Position numbers and translations under genes: made by a program
Notes under the pieces: generated by a model
What the model was told of the DNA's origin: nothing
Seen by the model: only the letters and a program-made list of their open reading frames with translations
Database searches by the model: none
NCBI RefSeq assembly: GCF_003573695.1
Contig: NC_039362.1
Location: 6,300,088-6,364,087, forward strand
Reading direction: 5' to 3'
Source: Papaver somniferum
Taxonomy: Eukaryota; Streptophyta; Magnoliopsida; Ranunculales; Papaveraceae
DNA length: 64,000 nt
In this document: piece by piece, positions 34,890-47,450 of the stretch
Layout of the letters: every line of letters starts with the position of its first letter
How positions within the stretch are numbered: position 1 is the first letter of the stretch

Positions 34890-36562
34890 CACTAGTCCAA
34901 AACACGGAATTTGAGACAGTCAAAAACTGTCGAAAATAGAGATATACGACTAGTACCTTGTATCCAAAAGACTGTCATATTTTCGGTGTCCTATTTATAA
35001 TAGGACGGTTCGTTGTAGTCCAAAATTTATGACAAATATCTTTTGACCAAAATTAACGACTGAAGGTGATTGTCGAATTTCTATGATCAGAGATTCAGCC
35101 GAATCTGATTCAGGTGACTCAGTTTCAGCCAGTTTCAGCTGAATCCGATTGGGTCTCTAGGAATTTATCTTTTTCCTTTGTAACATAAATTCTGGTGTAA
35201 TTTTAATACGAATTGCAAACTATTTTTTGGACTTGTTGGTATTAATCCAAATACATTGTCATAATCTACCCAAACTTGTATCGTTCGTCTATTGTAAACA
35301 CACATTCATTTCGTATCTTATCCAATTGTGTCGTTATTTTTCACTAATAGGTAACTATCATCAATACTTAGTGATACAAGTACTTATGAAAATGTAGCAT
35401 TAACTGGTGTATGAGAAAAGCATCACTGGACATACAGATGATGAAGAATACAGGAAGTAACTAGATCAACAACCCCTTGATAGAGTTCATTCACAACAAA
35501 CAAGTTTACTTACAGCAAAAAAAGGGGCAAAAAATTGCACATACCCAACTCTAACCAACCAGCGATCGTGACTATAAAATTTGTTTGTTGATAAAAGAAG
35601 TTATTTATTTACAACAAGTAATAGTAAACTAGCATGATAGTAAGTTCAAATAAGCAAGTAAATGTTCCTAAAATGTACAGAGAAGCTAAATTTTGTTTTA
35701 CAAGCAATAAATCTCATTAGTCAAATGGCTAAAAGAACATTCTTTCGCTTCCTATGCATCATCTGTTAGTGATATGAAATGATTTAGTTAGGGTATGGGG
35801 AGTTAGTCGTGGATCCTTAGGGTTCATCTGTATGTGAAGATTGTGGATTTAGGGGTCTTATCACCATTCCAAATCGGAACTCAAATCACCATTTCAAATC
35901 AACAAATATTCAAAATAGTTCAATCAATATAAGGATTATAGCAGTAAAGTCTTAAATATGGGGGTTTATCTTTTACAATGCAAACCAAAAATACCGAAAA
36001 CCCTAAACCTTATATAACCAACAGATGAATCAGATGATTATATCTCAAATCAATCATAAACAAGAAGAAAAATCTCATGTAAGAAAACCCTCAATTTAAT
36101 TAGAATTTCATAGAAAAAAGTAAAATGAATCAGATGATTATATCAATCAAAAAACACAAAAATCCTTACTGATTTCGAGGCTCGATCTATCACGATTTCT
36201 TCACTTCAACGTGTTCGATGATATGAGAAAATGAAAATCTGAAAAATTCAGTACAGAAAGGTTATGGAAGGCATCTTTGATAAACCCACGATGGAGGAGA
36301 ATGCGGAGGCCGTTATATTTGACTCGAGTAGTTTCTAGAGTTAGGTTTTAGTGGTTTTCATTGGAAAGATTTTTTTTTGTCTGTTGGGGTGGAAGTTAAA
36401 GGGAAGGGGGTAAATATAAACCAAATAAATGACAGGTTGCTTCTATTAATAATCAAATAAATGTTATTCCACAAATCCCAACTGTAAAGTATTTAACGAC
36501 GGACTAGATCTGTCCTTTTCCGCGAACTCCAAGTGTCCTAGATTCTTGGTTTTGGACTAGTG
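34890..36562. mobile_element. Non-autonomous CACTA-type transposon, 1.67 kb
   Basis: Left end CACTAGTCCAAAAC (34890-34903) and its exact reverse complement GTTTTGGACTAGTG at the right end (36549-36562) form a 14-bp perfect inverted repeat starting with CACTA. Interior sequence has no transposase. The 3-bp flanks differ (ctt left, tat right), so no target duplication is visible. The right edge coincides with the truncated start of the family-D LTR. Confidence 0.7.
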
Positions 36563-38218
36563 TATCATGCCAAGCCGTGCAAACCAAGGCCAAATACGCC
36601 ACACGCGCCACTGCCACATGCCAAGCAACGCTTGCCACCTTGCATGCCAAGCCGTGCAAACCAAGGCCAAAGCCGCCACACGCGCCATTGGCACATGCCA
36701 AGCAACGCTTGTAACCTAGAATGCCAAGTCGTGCAAACCAAGGCCAAAGCCGCCACACGCGCCATTGGCACATGACAAGCAACGCTTGCAATCTAGCACG
36801 CCGAGCCGTGCAAACCAAGGCCAAAGCCGCCACACGCACCATTGGCACATGCCAAGCAACGCTTGCAACCTAGCATGCCAAGTCGTGCAAACCTAGAGCA
36901 AAATCCGCCACACGAGCCATTGGAACATGTCAATCAACGCTTGCAACGTAGCATGCCAAGCCGTGCAAACCAAGGCCAAAGCCGCCACACGCGCCATTGG
37001 CACATGCCATGCAACCCTTGCAACCTAGCATGCCAAGCCGTGCAAACCCAGGGACAAGGCATGCCTCACATGCCATTGGCACATGTCTTGCAACACTTGC
37101 ACTTTAAACATCGTCACTTGCATCCGACGTGCAACCTAATTCGAAGGAATACTACACATGCCATTGGCACATGCCGTGCAATACTTGCACCCGACGTGCA
37201 ACTTAAGGCCAAGGCATACCACACATGCCATTGGCACATGCCGTGCAACACTTGCACTATTGGCATTGCCACTTGCACCCGACGTGCAACTTAAGGCCAA
37301 GGCATACCACACATGGCATTGGCACATGCCGTGCAACACTTGCACTATTGGCATTTCCAATTGCACACGACTTGCAACCTAAGGCAAAGGGCTTCCATAC
37401 ATGCCATTGGAACATGCCGTGCAACCCTCCCACTTTGGCGTGCCGCGCCTACATCAAAGGCCAAGATTCCTCTTAAGATACAAAATCTCGATCGTCGAAA
37501 GTCGTCATTGAGCCGGCAAGTCTCTCAAGATGAACTTATCAAACACCAGCGACATGCTACATGTTTTCCACGAAAACACTGGAGACATCAAAAACGTATT
37601 TCACAAACTGGGGGATGCTCATTAGGGTTTTGGTTTGGCGGTCTAAGCGTGCGGTATACACAAATGCCCGTTCAAGATAGTGTCATAAGAATAAAACGGT
37701 TAGTAAATGCAGGGAATAATGGTGAAACGCTCTTCCATTATGGAACATCAATTCCATCAAATTCCATCAATACCAGGCGTTATCACCTCTTCTCATTTAA
37801 CTCATACGTTTCTTTTCTTACGAGGCCAGAGTACGTTTCACTTAGACTTGTATAAATAGGTCTTACCTATTTCCACCGAAACACAAGTTTTTGATCAGGG
37901 AGAAATACAACACTCAGAAAGTCAACTTTGCTAGCTTTCTCAAAGTTTCACCTTATGATACAAGTCAAGTACTACTCTTCCAGAACTGTTCTGGTCTCAA
38001 CACTCTCTTCGCTTCCCTCCCTAAACCAGCCCTTCTCCTTTTCTTTGTGACCGAAGAAAATCCGGAACGACCATTTCTTGGTTTAGGCCAGATTTGTATA
38101 GATTGATCTCTCGAATCTAAAGGACTCCCGGGCAGTACATTTGTTTAGTGTTTAAATATATTTCTCATTCACCTACGAAATTACCAAAATCATCAGAAAC
38201 GATTTTTACCCACAAATA
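36563..38218 (+). repeat. 5' LTR of element D, truncated at its start
   Basis: From 37440 on it aligns base for base with 44740-45524. Its 5' part is a satellite array (36566-37440). The normal LTR start (TGTTGATGG, as at 42930) is missing; the sequence begins directly at the CACTA edge. A TATA box (cttgtataaatagg, near 37850) is present. It ends ...acccacaaata, two bases before a primer-binding site. Confidence 0.75.
36566..37440 (+). repeat. Satellite array in LTR-D (77-bp and 88-bp units)
   Basis: Units of about 77 bases start catgccaag(c/t)cgtgcaaacc at 36566, 36643, 36720, 36797, 36875, 36951 and 37029. From about 37060 a related unit of about 88 bases takes over (ccattggcacatgccgtgcaac ... 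acccgacgtgcaact). The same two units form the array in the 3' LTR. Long open frames through it result from the period and base bias, not from coding. Confidence 0.85.
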
Positions 38219-38220
38219 AT

Positions 38221-38237
38221 TGGCGACCACAGTGGGA
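38221..38237 (+). other. Primer-binding site of element D
   Basis: tggcgaccacagtggga follows the LTR end after two bases. A TGGCGACC start at this position is a usual gypsy-type primer site. I did not assign the tRNA. Confidence 0.6.
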
Positions 38238-39394
38238 TATTAATCTTTCGGTTACAATGTCAGTTTTCAATACTCGATATCATACTTCGATCCAGACATC
38301 ATGACGACCGAAGCGAGCGATATATTTAGAGATCCACAACTCGAATACCAAACAACCTGGTTACCAGTCGCAAACCGCAAGAGACGGCAGGGGACTTCAC
38401 AAAAACCGAAAGCAAACGATCCAGTCATCAAGTGACTCAAAACGACTAGGGACAATCCAAAATCGCGGCGGTGATTCCCTCAAAACTTGATCTTACACAC
38501 GAAGGATCCCTTTTTTCATCAGGAGATCCAGGAAACCGAGTAAGTCTTGCCTAAACAGAATATATGGTTTATAATTTCAAGTTTTCACGGGAATGATAAA
38601 ACCAATATCCATGTTATGTTTCATCCCATGTCATCTACCAACACGCAACGTTCACGATTCCATATCTTCTCTGGGATGTTCGTATCGCTTACAATCATAA
38701 CCAAAAAACGACATCATCCTAAAACGTTCATCCTAAATAATAACCCAAAACCCTCATAGGAAACACTTGTCTATCAACCCCGAAATCCATAAAATCAAAA
38801 CCATAAGCCAGGTGTTTCATTTTCCTTTTTAAAAATAAAACAAAAACAAAAGAATTTCAGAAGACAGAAGTGCATCCAAAGGAAGCCATTCAACAGTGGT
38901 TTGCTCTTCTTGAAGAAGAAGTCCTCCGTCATTTGGAGGACCGCCTATTTCAGATCCAACTCTTTGGACAGTCTTCCAACCTCCGCCTCTTTTTGTTTGA
39001 CCACGTCCGCAGAAGGACCTTTGGTCACCTTGTCCTGCAACCTTGGATCTCAGAGAAACCCTAACGCCCAGTCTTCGTGGAATCAGTTCCATGCCGATGT
39101 GCACCTACTTTGCATCATAATGATTACCAGCCACTATTCATGAGGTAGATGACGCTACTACGGTAATATTCGAAGAGAAGAACAATATTTATACAGATTT
39201 ATGTGAGGCATACCTATGTCTAGGGTTTGCACCAACACAAGAAACGCTGGAGTACATACCTGGAATATGCTGGCCCACTTTATTGCTACCGCGCCACGCC
39301 ACGACAAAGCCCACGCCAAGCCAGCACCGTGCCAAGCCAACGCCTTGCCAAGACAGCATCCATGCCAAGCCAACGCTCGTTCCAACAAGATCCA

Positions 39395-39870
39395 GCGCTA
39401 ACAACTTGCATCTTTCCATGGCCAGCAGCTTGCATCTTTTCCAGCGCGCTGACAGCTTGCGTCCTTCCAGTACCGAAAACCTGCGTCTTCCAGCTCTGAC
39501 AGCTTGCGTCCTTCCGATGCCGGCAACTTACATCTTTACAGCGCCGGTAGCTTGCATCCTTTCCAGCGCCGGCAGCTTGCATCTTTTCCAACGCGCTGAC
39601 AGCTTGCGTCCTTCCAGTACCGACAACCTGTGTCTTCCATCGCTGACAACTTGCGTCCTTTCAGCACTGGCAACCTGCGTCTTCCAGCGCTGACATCTTG
39701 CGTCCTTCCGATGCCGTCAGCTTGGATCTTTACAACAGCTTGCATCTTTACAGCAGCCTGGATCTTTACAACAGCTTGCATCTTTACAATAGCTTGCATT
39801 TTACAACAGCCTGCATCTTTACATCAACTTTCATTTTACAGCAGCTTGCATCTTCCCAGCGCTAGCAGCT
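39395..39870 (+). repeat. Tandem repeat of about 24-30 bases inside element D
   Basis: The phrase cagcttgc(a/g)tc(c/t)tt followed by (a/c)cagc recurs roughly twenty times, with units drifting from ttccagcgccg to tttacaacag. It yields false frames on both strands. Confidence 0.8.
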
Positions 39871-42159
39871 TGCATCCTTATAACTTTGTACTTGAACGCC
39901 CCGTAGGGAATTGGTAATCCGATTTCATCACATGTAAAGATCAAAAACGACTTCTCCAAAATCAAAGCAAGGAAAATCAGCAAACCCCCTGGGTTCACGA
40001 AGATTCTCTTCCTGTCAAGAGACGCATGATTTATGGGGACTTCGCCCACAAAACTGTGTGGTCCATGATGAAAAATTTATGTGAGGTTCTATGTTTCCCC
40101 AAGGCACAACGTCAAGACATATTTGCAGCTCTCAACCGCACCGCATCGGGGAAACAGCCTTTTCCAACAAGAGAAATCGTTCCCAAATCCCAACCTCTCT
40201 TGGAAGAGCATGATGGATAGATGAAACCGGGGACTCCTAACCATTTTTTGATTGAAGGGAGTCCAGACTTATAACAAACTGATTGACGCATCCTCTCCAA
40301 CGGCTCCGCTTCAATGCTCACTTCAGCAGCCACTCCTCTTTAACATTCTCTCCAACAGCCGCTCCGCTTCAGCGTTCTCTCAATAAGCTGCTCTAGGATC
40401 CGAAGGTGAAACTTCAGCGTTTTTACTCCATAAGTTTCAGCGTCCTCTCCGAGAACCGAAGCCAATTCAACGCCTCCTTTCTACCGAGGATCGTGTCGTA
40501 GCCGCTGCTCTTTCTTTCTAAGGATCTTTTCGTGGCCGCCGCTCTTTCTTGCCGAGGGTCGTGCTATAATCTCCACTCCTTACTTCCAAGTTTGCTCACT
40601 TACACATCCAGACAATCCATTTATTTCCATGGACAGTATGTTCTGATCACATCTGCTGCCAAGAACTATCGCCACCCGTTTGTTGATACCGGCCAGAGTT
40701 TCACCATAGAAACAATCACTGTAAAGGTAACCAATACACCTCCATATTTTAGTCACGCGTGGAAGAAGTAACAAAATCACAAGTACGAATAAACGATGGT
40801 GGTATCGTTCTCATGATCAACCCAGTGACCACACAAGATGGAAACATGCAAACTACACTTGGGGACTGGGAATATACACGAGATACCTTCACTGTTGAAG
40901 CTCAAAAGACACGATCAGCCATCAGATCACGACTAGAAAAGCCGAAAATATACAGGAAATTCCTTATTCAATTATTCAAGAGCTCTGAAGGGATTGGAAG
41001 GTCGAACAACCTAATCTAATGGAAGATTGAGGTCTTTCAAATAAGAAGTTTTATTCAAAGATGTGAAACCACAAGCAAGATGCTAATTGGAGAAACCCTA
41101 ACTTCGCCACGAATACGAAGAAGATAACAATAAGTATGCAAATACATCAAGATGTCTATGCAACAAAGAGAAACAACAAAAAGGGAAACTGGTCATCGAA
41201 AACAAATACACGAGTTGCCGACGCCTCTGTCAGAGATTCTTCAAGCACTTTCCCAACAATCTCTCGAGAAACAAAAGTTCAATCTGAAAGAAGTATCAGC
41301 AGTAGCCAACGCCTCAACATCCCACCTCGAAACTGCCTCAGCGGCAGCAGTATCCGTCTCATTCCCGACACCCACTTCAACAGCCGACTCAGCTTAGGAC
41401 ACCATGACTTCCCCAACGTCACCGACAACAGTTTCGTTAACCGCTCCGTAAGCTGTTTCAGCTTCATCGTCAACTGCAGCGTCATCTTTCTCAAAAATCG
41501 TGGCCTTCTCCTACAAGTTTTACAAACTCAGCTTGCTGCCGTTTCAACCGAGGCGGACCATTCCGCCCTAACATCTGGTCGTAAAGAAGTTTTATTACGT
41601 TGGAGCCTCTTAATGCACCGGGATACTTTGTCATCTTCCCGCTCTTCCTCCATATTCAACGAATCCAAAAGGATCTGGACACACACCTGCATCCCGCATA
41701 GATAGGTAGAAGACCGATAAGATACGACGAAAGTTTCACATCTGTCCATACAAGATGATTAGGGTTTAGTGAGGAACGCAGGAAGCATAATGCTCTCGGA
41801 ATTTGAATAAGGAGAGTATTTCCTATCTCGTCTAAGTAAGGAGGAGAGGCGAGCCCGCGAAGAAAAGACAGCACCATGCCCAAGCAGTCTGTGCTTTATT
41901 TTGCGACAGCACTCTTCCCAGCAGTCCGCGTTTTCTTCTGTGCCAGCACTCTGCCCAGCAATCCGCGTTTTCTTCTGTGCCAGCACTCCGCCAAGCATTC
42001 TGTGCTTTCATCTGCACCGGCATTCTGCCAAGCATTCTCCGCTTTCACTACGCTTTCCTACTCCACCTCCCTGCCAAAAATCCACACTTTTCCTCGCCGC
42101 GCTTCCCTTGCCAGCACCATGCCATTCCAAGCGCTTTACAGAGAAGACCACACCCGTTC

Positions 42160-42810
42160 CATGCCCTTCAGTGGTAATGAGTCCCTTTCATGCCAAGTCT
42201 ATGCTAGCAGTTCCACCTCGCGTTCCAAAGCCTAGCCCTGAAGACGCACAATCATACCGGGATTTGCGCAAAGCTACTAGATGAAAGGATTGCGGATGAT
42301 ACCTACCTCTCGAAAAAGATTTTGAATAAGGAAAGAATTCCATGTTAAAGCCGCGCATGAAGAAAGGAGATCGGGCCACAAGAGCAAGCCTTGCCACTCT
42401 CAAGACATCCGCCCTTTCCTTGCCAGTACCAGTCTTGCCAACGCTCCACGTCAGCTTTTGCGAAACTCCGCGCCTTTCATGATAATCACATCCAATGCCA
42501 ACGCTCCGCGCCAGCCAGGACAATATGCATTTTACATGCCAAACGCCTTACCATAGACCATATATGTCAGAGCGTTGCAAGCAACTTACGTTTCCTCTTA
42601 CGCGCTTCCTTTGCCAACGCCATGCTTTGCCAAGCGGCACACGCCCATTCCAAGCCCATTGGTGCTGAAAAATCCCTTTCATGCCAAGTCTATGCTATCA
42701 GCTCCGCCTCGCGTTCCAAAGCCTGGCCTCAAAGACACCCATCCATATCGGGATTTGTGCAAAGCTGCCAGATGCAAGGATTGCGGATTCTACTTACATC
42801 TCGAAAAAGA
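42160..42810 (+). repeat. Direct duplication in element D
   Basis: About 160 bases at 42165-42330 and 42645-42810 are close copies: both contain tccctttcatgccaagtcta, cctcgcgttccaaagcc, cgggatttg(c/t)gcaaagct and atctcgaaaaagat. A 36-base repeat (gccagcactc(t/c)gcc) precedes the first copy at about 41930-42030. Confidence 0.75.
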
Positions 42811-42916
42811 TCAGAAAAATCTCCTCGGCCCTCTTTCATAACTTACTGTCTCAGTTCTATCCTTGTATGTCATCATCTAATGCTTACCTCGCAACAAGGC
42901 CCATGTTCCAAGCTAA

Positions 42917-42929
42917 GCAGGGGACTTAA
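42917..42929 (+). other. Polypurine tract of element D
   Basis: agcaggggactta directly before the TGTTGATGG start of the 3' LTR. Short, but in the right place and strand. Confidence 0.55.
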
Positions 42930-45524
42930 TGTTGATGGTGGTTTTTAGGACAAGGGTAAAACCGTAAAACCTCGTACCAGGAATGACGTCACCAACGCCA
43001 CTAGGGAATTTATTAAATCATTGAATGCGCTTACGCAGAAATAACCAGGGGTATCTTTTTTAATACTGAATTAGGGTTTCGAAGTGCCAAACCCTAATTC
43101 TCACGTGCATCGTGCCAACAGCATGCCAATCATGCCAGCCGCACTACCGTTCCAGCAACATGCCAAACATGCCAGCCGCACTACCAAGCCAGCAGCATGC
43201 CAAACATGTCAGCCGCACTACCATGCCAGCAACATGCCAATCATGCCAGCCGCACTACCGCACCAGTAGCATGCCAACATGCCACATATGCCAAAATCCG
43301 AAAACGCGCAATCATTGCACACGTCATCTAACCTAGGGACATATCCGCCACACACGCCATTGGAACATGTCGTGCAACCCTTGCAACTTGGTATGCCAAG
43401 CCGTGCAAACCTAGGGCCAAAGCCGCCACACGCGCCATTGGCACATGCCGTGCAACCCTTGTAACTTTGTATACCAAGCCGTGCAAACCTAGGGACAAAA
43501 CCGCCACACGTGCCATTGGCAGATGTCATGCAACCCTTGCACACGCCATCTAACCAAGGGCCAAATCCGTCACACGCGCCATTGGCACATGTCGTGCAAC
43601 CCTTGTAACTTGGCGTGCCAATCCGTGCAAACCTAGGGTCAAAACCTCCACCCGCGCCATTAGCGCATGCCGTGCAACCATTGCAACTTGGTATACTAAG
43701 CCGTGTAAACCTAGGGCCAAATCCGCCACACGCGCCATTGGCACATGCCGTGCAACCCTTGCAACTTAGCATGCCAAGCCGTGCGAACCTAGGGCAAAAG
43801 CCGCCACACGCGCCATTGTCACATGTCGTGCAACCCTTGCAAACTTGGCATACCAAGACGTGCAAACCTAGGGTCAAAGACGCCACACGCGCCATTGGCA
43901 AATGCAAATCAAAGCTTGCAACCTAGCATTCCAAGTCGTGCAAACCAAGTCCAAAGCCGCCACATGCGCAATTGTAACATGCCAAGCAACGCTTGCAACC
44001 TAGCATGCCAAGTCGTGCAAACCAAGGCCAAAGGCGCCACACGCGCCATTGGCACATGCTAAGCAACGCTTGCAACATAGCATGCCAAGCCGTGAAAACC
44101 AATGCCAAAGACGCCACACGCGTCATTGGCATATGCCAAGCAACACTTGCAAACTAGCATGCCAAGTCGTGCAAACCAAGGATAAATCCGTCATATGCTC
44201 CATTGGCACATGCCAAGCAACGCTTGCAACCTAGCATGCCAAGCCGTGCAAACCAAGGCCAAAGCCGCCACACGCGCCATTAGCACATGCCATGCAACCC
44301 TTGCAACCTAGCATGCCAAGCCGTGCAAACCCAGGGCCAAGGCATGCCACACATTCCATTGGTACATGACGTGCAATATTTGCACTTTAAACATCGCCAC
44401 TTGCACCCGACATGCAACCTAAGGCCAAGGCATACCATACATTCCATTGGCACATGTCGTGCAACACTTGCACTATTGGCATAGCCACGTTCACCCGACG
44501 TGAAACCTAAGGCCAAGGCATGCCACACATGCCATTGGCACATGTCGTGCAACACTTGCACTACTGGCATTGCCACTTGCACCCGACGTGCAACCTAAGG
44601 CCAAAGCATACCACACATGACATTGGCACATGCCGTGCAACACTTGCACTATTGACATTGCCACTTGCACCCGACATGCAACCTAAGGCCAAGGAACGCC
44701 ACACATGCCATTGGCACATGTCGTGCAACCCTCGCACTTTGGCGTGCCGCGCCTACATCAAAGGCCATGATTCCTCTTAAGATACAAAATCTCGACCGTC
44801 GAAGGTCGCCATTGAGCCGGCAAGTCTCTCAATCTCAACTTATCAAACACCAACGACATGCTACATGTTTTCCACGAAAACACTCGAGACATCAAAAACT
44901 TATGTCACAAACTGGGGGATGCTCATTAGGGTTTTGGTTTGGTGTTCTACAGCGTGCGGCAAATACAAATGCTCGTTTCAAGATAGTGTCAAAAGAATAA
45001 AATGGTTAGTAAATGCATGGAGTAATGGTGAAACGCTCTTCCATTATGGAACATCAATTCCATCAAATTCCATCAATATCAGACGTTACCACCTCTTCCC
45101 AATTAACTCATCCGTTTCTTTTCTTACGAGGACAGAGTACGTTTCACTTATACTTGTATAAATAAGTCTTACCTATTTCCACCGAAACACAATTTTTTTT
45201 CAGGGAGAAATACAACCCTCAGAAAGGCAACTTTGCTAGCTTTCTCAAATCTTTCACCTTCTGATACAAGTCAAGTACTACTCTTCCAGAACTGTTCTGG
45301 TCTCAACACTCTCTTCGCTTCCCTCCCAAAACCAACCCTTCTCCTCCTCTTTGTGGCGGAAGCAAATACGGAACGACCATTTCTTGGTTTAGGCCAGATT
45401 TGTATAGATTGATCTCTCGAATCTAAAGTACTCATGTGCAGTACATTTTTTTAGGGTTTAGATCTATTTCTCATTCACTTACGAAATTATCAAAATCAGC
45501 AGAAACGATTTTCACCCATAAACA
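42930..45524 (+). repeat. 3' LTR of element D, 2.6 kb
   Basis: It starts TGTTGATGGTGG and ends ...cccataaaca. A 42-base repeat (catgccagccgcactacc, four copies, 43117-43290) is followed by the 77-bp satellite (43334-44280) and the 88-bp satellite (to about 44740). A unique part with a TATA box (cttgtataaataag, near 45150) aligns with the 5' LTR. The 5' LTR lacks about 400 bases of the start, and its array is shorter. Confidence 0.75.
43117..44740 (+). repeat. Satellite arrays in the 3' LTR-D
   Basis: Three successive tandem families: four 42-base units, about twelve 77-78-base units (aagccgtgcaaacctaggg core, later aaccaagg), and about five 88-base units. The first half of the 77-base array carries acctaggg where the 5' LTR has accaagg, so the two LTR arrays evolved by different local amplification. 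Confidence 0.8.
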
Positions 45525-46638
45525 GTACGATATACACTTTCTGTCTTTGATAAACGATAGTTCTGCGAATGTATCTAACAGGTGTTTGTTCTTCATTTTC
45601 TTGAATATGCAGCAACATCAATAGAACTTTATGAAACGTTAATTTCTCGATTCCTAGCTCTATGTTTCTTCTCCAAACTATACGTCCCCCTTCTATGATA
45701 CCCAAACGACCTTTTTGTACTCTACATCCCTAAATAATCTACGTATTCACTTCCATAACTTCTCAGAATTTTATTTTTTATTTTTTCCGTGTTTTTGATT
45801 TCCACGAGCTCATCAGCTGGTAAATCTCCTTATTTATCTTCTACATGATCCATATGGTTTCTCAAATCTGCAATACACGTTCAAAACTCATTACAACGCA
45901 CTTTTTCCCGTGAATATTTTCTCCGCAAGCATGCTTTACTGTTTTATCCAAACTCCACGTAACTCCTTCTTTATCAAATCCAAAGTAATTACCATCTTTA
46001 TGGGATCGTGACAAGTCATTCTCGAACAAAACCAGTAAGAAAATCTCCAGAAAATCTCTTGTAATTACTTCCAGAAACCCGATATCTTTTTCCACACTCA
46101 GTTTCACTTCACATGGAAGTCTAGACCAATTCTTTCAAATAAATCGACTATACCAACCCTGTTTAGTCTTACCAGGACCAAACCAACCCGAAACCACAAG
46201 TGAGTCCAATATAAACTCGTCCAAATCACTAACAGAACTTTCCCGAGGAAAATAAACCCGAGAATCATAATTGCTTCAGATTCGTAATTCCAGCCAAATC
46301 TAACTGAAGCAGAACCCATCATCATATCTATTAAGCTTATTGGAGAAAAACCTATTGATTTCAACGATTTAGTCTCCCTCTAACACCTCCAAAATCCAAA
46401 TCCTAAATCTGCAGCCATTAAAACCAGTTTTCCCGCCAAATTTTCAAATTCAAAACTAGAAGATGAGTACCCCTTATCCAATTTTTACTGGTGGCGGTAG
46501 TAATTAGGGGTGGGGGTGCTCTTATCCAAAGTTGGGGTGCCTTTAACATATTTATGGGTGCCTTTATTAATTTTAGCTCCCGATTTCTCCAAAAAGGCTT
46601 ATTTTCAAAAAATACTTACATATACATAAAACACCATA
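45525..46638 (-). repeat. Fragment of a family-C LTR
   Basis: The right part resembles 58753-60325 and 4710-6241: ttttcccgccaaa, (g)gtgcgg...tag(t)aatt, ggggtgcctt, and cttacatatacataaaacacc. Both ends are lost, on the left where element D sits and on the right at a new LTR start. The minus frames in it are chance. Confidence 0.5.
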
Positions 46639-47450
46639 ATTGATAAGTGCATATTTCACATATATTTGGTTTTAATTTCATGTTAGTATTTGTTGGTTCC
46701 TTGCAAATTATTGTATATTACGCTTGTTTTCTCTTATTTGTGATTTGTTAGATGAATCATCCAAAAAAAGTGAAATAGCACTTAATTATACAAGTGGAGA
46801 AAGGACAAAAACAAAGTGGAACTCGTTCGGGTACAAGATTTCTATTTTTCATTTTGAAGAGGATGAGAAGATGAAGGCAATGGCGAAAGAACGGAGTCAT
46901 TCCGACATTGTATTAAGAAGTTATGGGCGGAACAAGAATGAAGATGGAACTAAATTGTCAGTCCTGGATGAAGATCGCTAAGGGACACCCTCATGTTAAG
47001 GGGAAGACGTTTTCAAAGGAAGTGCTAAAGGGAGTCGACAGTTGTTCACTGTGGGGTTGCCAGATTCAAATGCTGTTAAGGGCACCCACTTATTATCTCA
47101 AGGCACTTCTTCTTCTCTATTCGTAAATAGAACACATGCGATGGCAGTGGGAACTTGATGATCATGACGATGATGGATTTCGATCAACAACTATATTCAA
47201 ATTAAAATGTGTCATTAGGTTATTGGAGGTATTAGAACACATGGTTCGTCGTCGGATTTCAATAATTCTGTGGTATTCAAGCTTGGTAGTGAAACAAACC
47301 GATGTTGCTAATATCGTGATTAATGCTGTTGCTGCCACTGATGATGTGAACACAAAAATAACGATGGTATCAGCGTGTTCACAAATAATATTCGCGTTGA
47401 GTATAAATTCATAAAAGAATAGATTGTATGGAAATAAGAATGGATCTCTA
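46639..47450 (+). repeat. Start of another gypsy-like LTR (family F), partial
   Basis: It starts TGATAAGTGCATATTTC, an LTR-like opening, and continues with AG-rich sequence such as gaagaggatgagaagatgaa, typical of gypsy LTRs. No second copy is in the window, so the end is not defined. The small frame at 46724-46981 is low-complexity and not called. Confidence 0.35.

Larger units (their letters stand above)
38238..42916 (+). mobile_element. Interior of element D, repeat-rich and without pol
   Basis: About 4.7 kb between the primer site and the polypurine tract. I find no gag, protease, RT, RNase H or integrase motif in any frame. The region is GC-rich with many overlapping open frames and several tandem repeats (39395-39870, 41930-42060, 42160-42810). 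The plus frames at 41136-41705 and 41152-41397 overlap and resemble nothing I know. It is a LARD-like non-autonomous element. Confidence 0.7.

Noticed and set aside
36504..37855. Several long overlapping ORFs on both strands in the LTR-D satellite
   Set aside because: They follow the 77/88-bp period and base bias; the peptides are repetitive and the same frames reappear at 43218-44780 only because the satellite does.
39158..39917. ORFs with repeated CHRKDAS- or LRLPALT-type peptides
   Set aside because: They are readings of the 24-30-bp tandem repeat in element D in different frames.
41136..41705. 189-residue plus ORF in element D
   Set aside because: It overlaps another plus frame and minus frames of similar length in GC-rich sequence and has no recognisable motif; kept only as part of the interior.
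36566..44740. Regular repeats considered as a CRISPR-like array
   Set aside because: Units are contiguous satellites without unique spacers, in a plant LTR; no cas gene is present.
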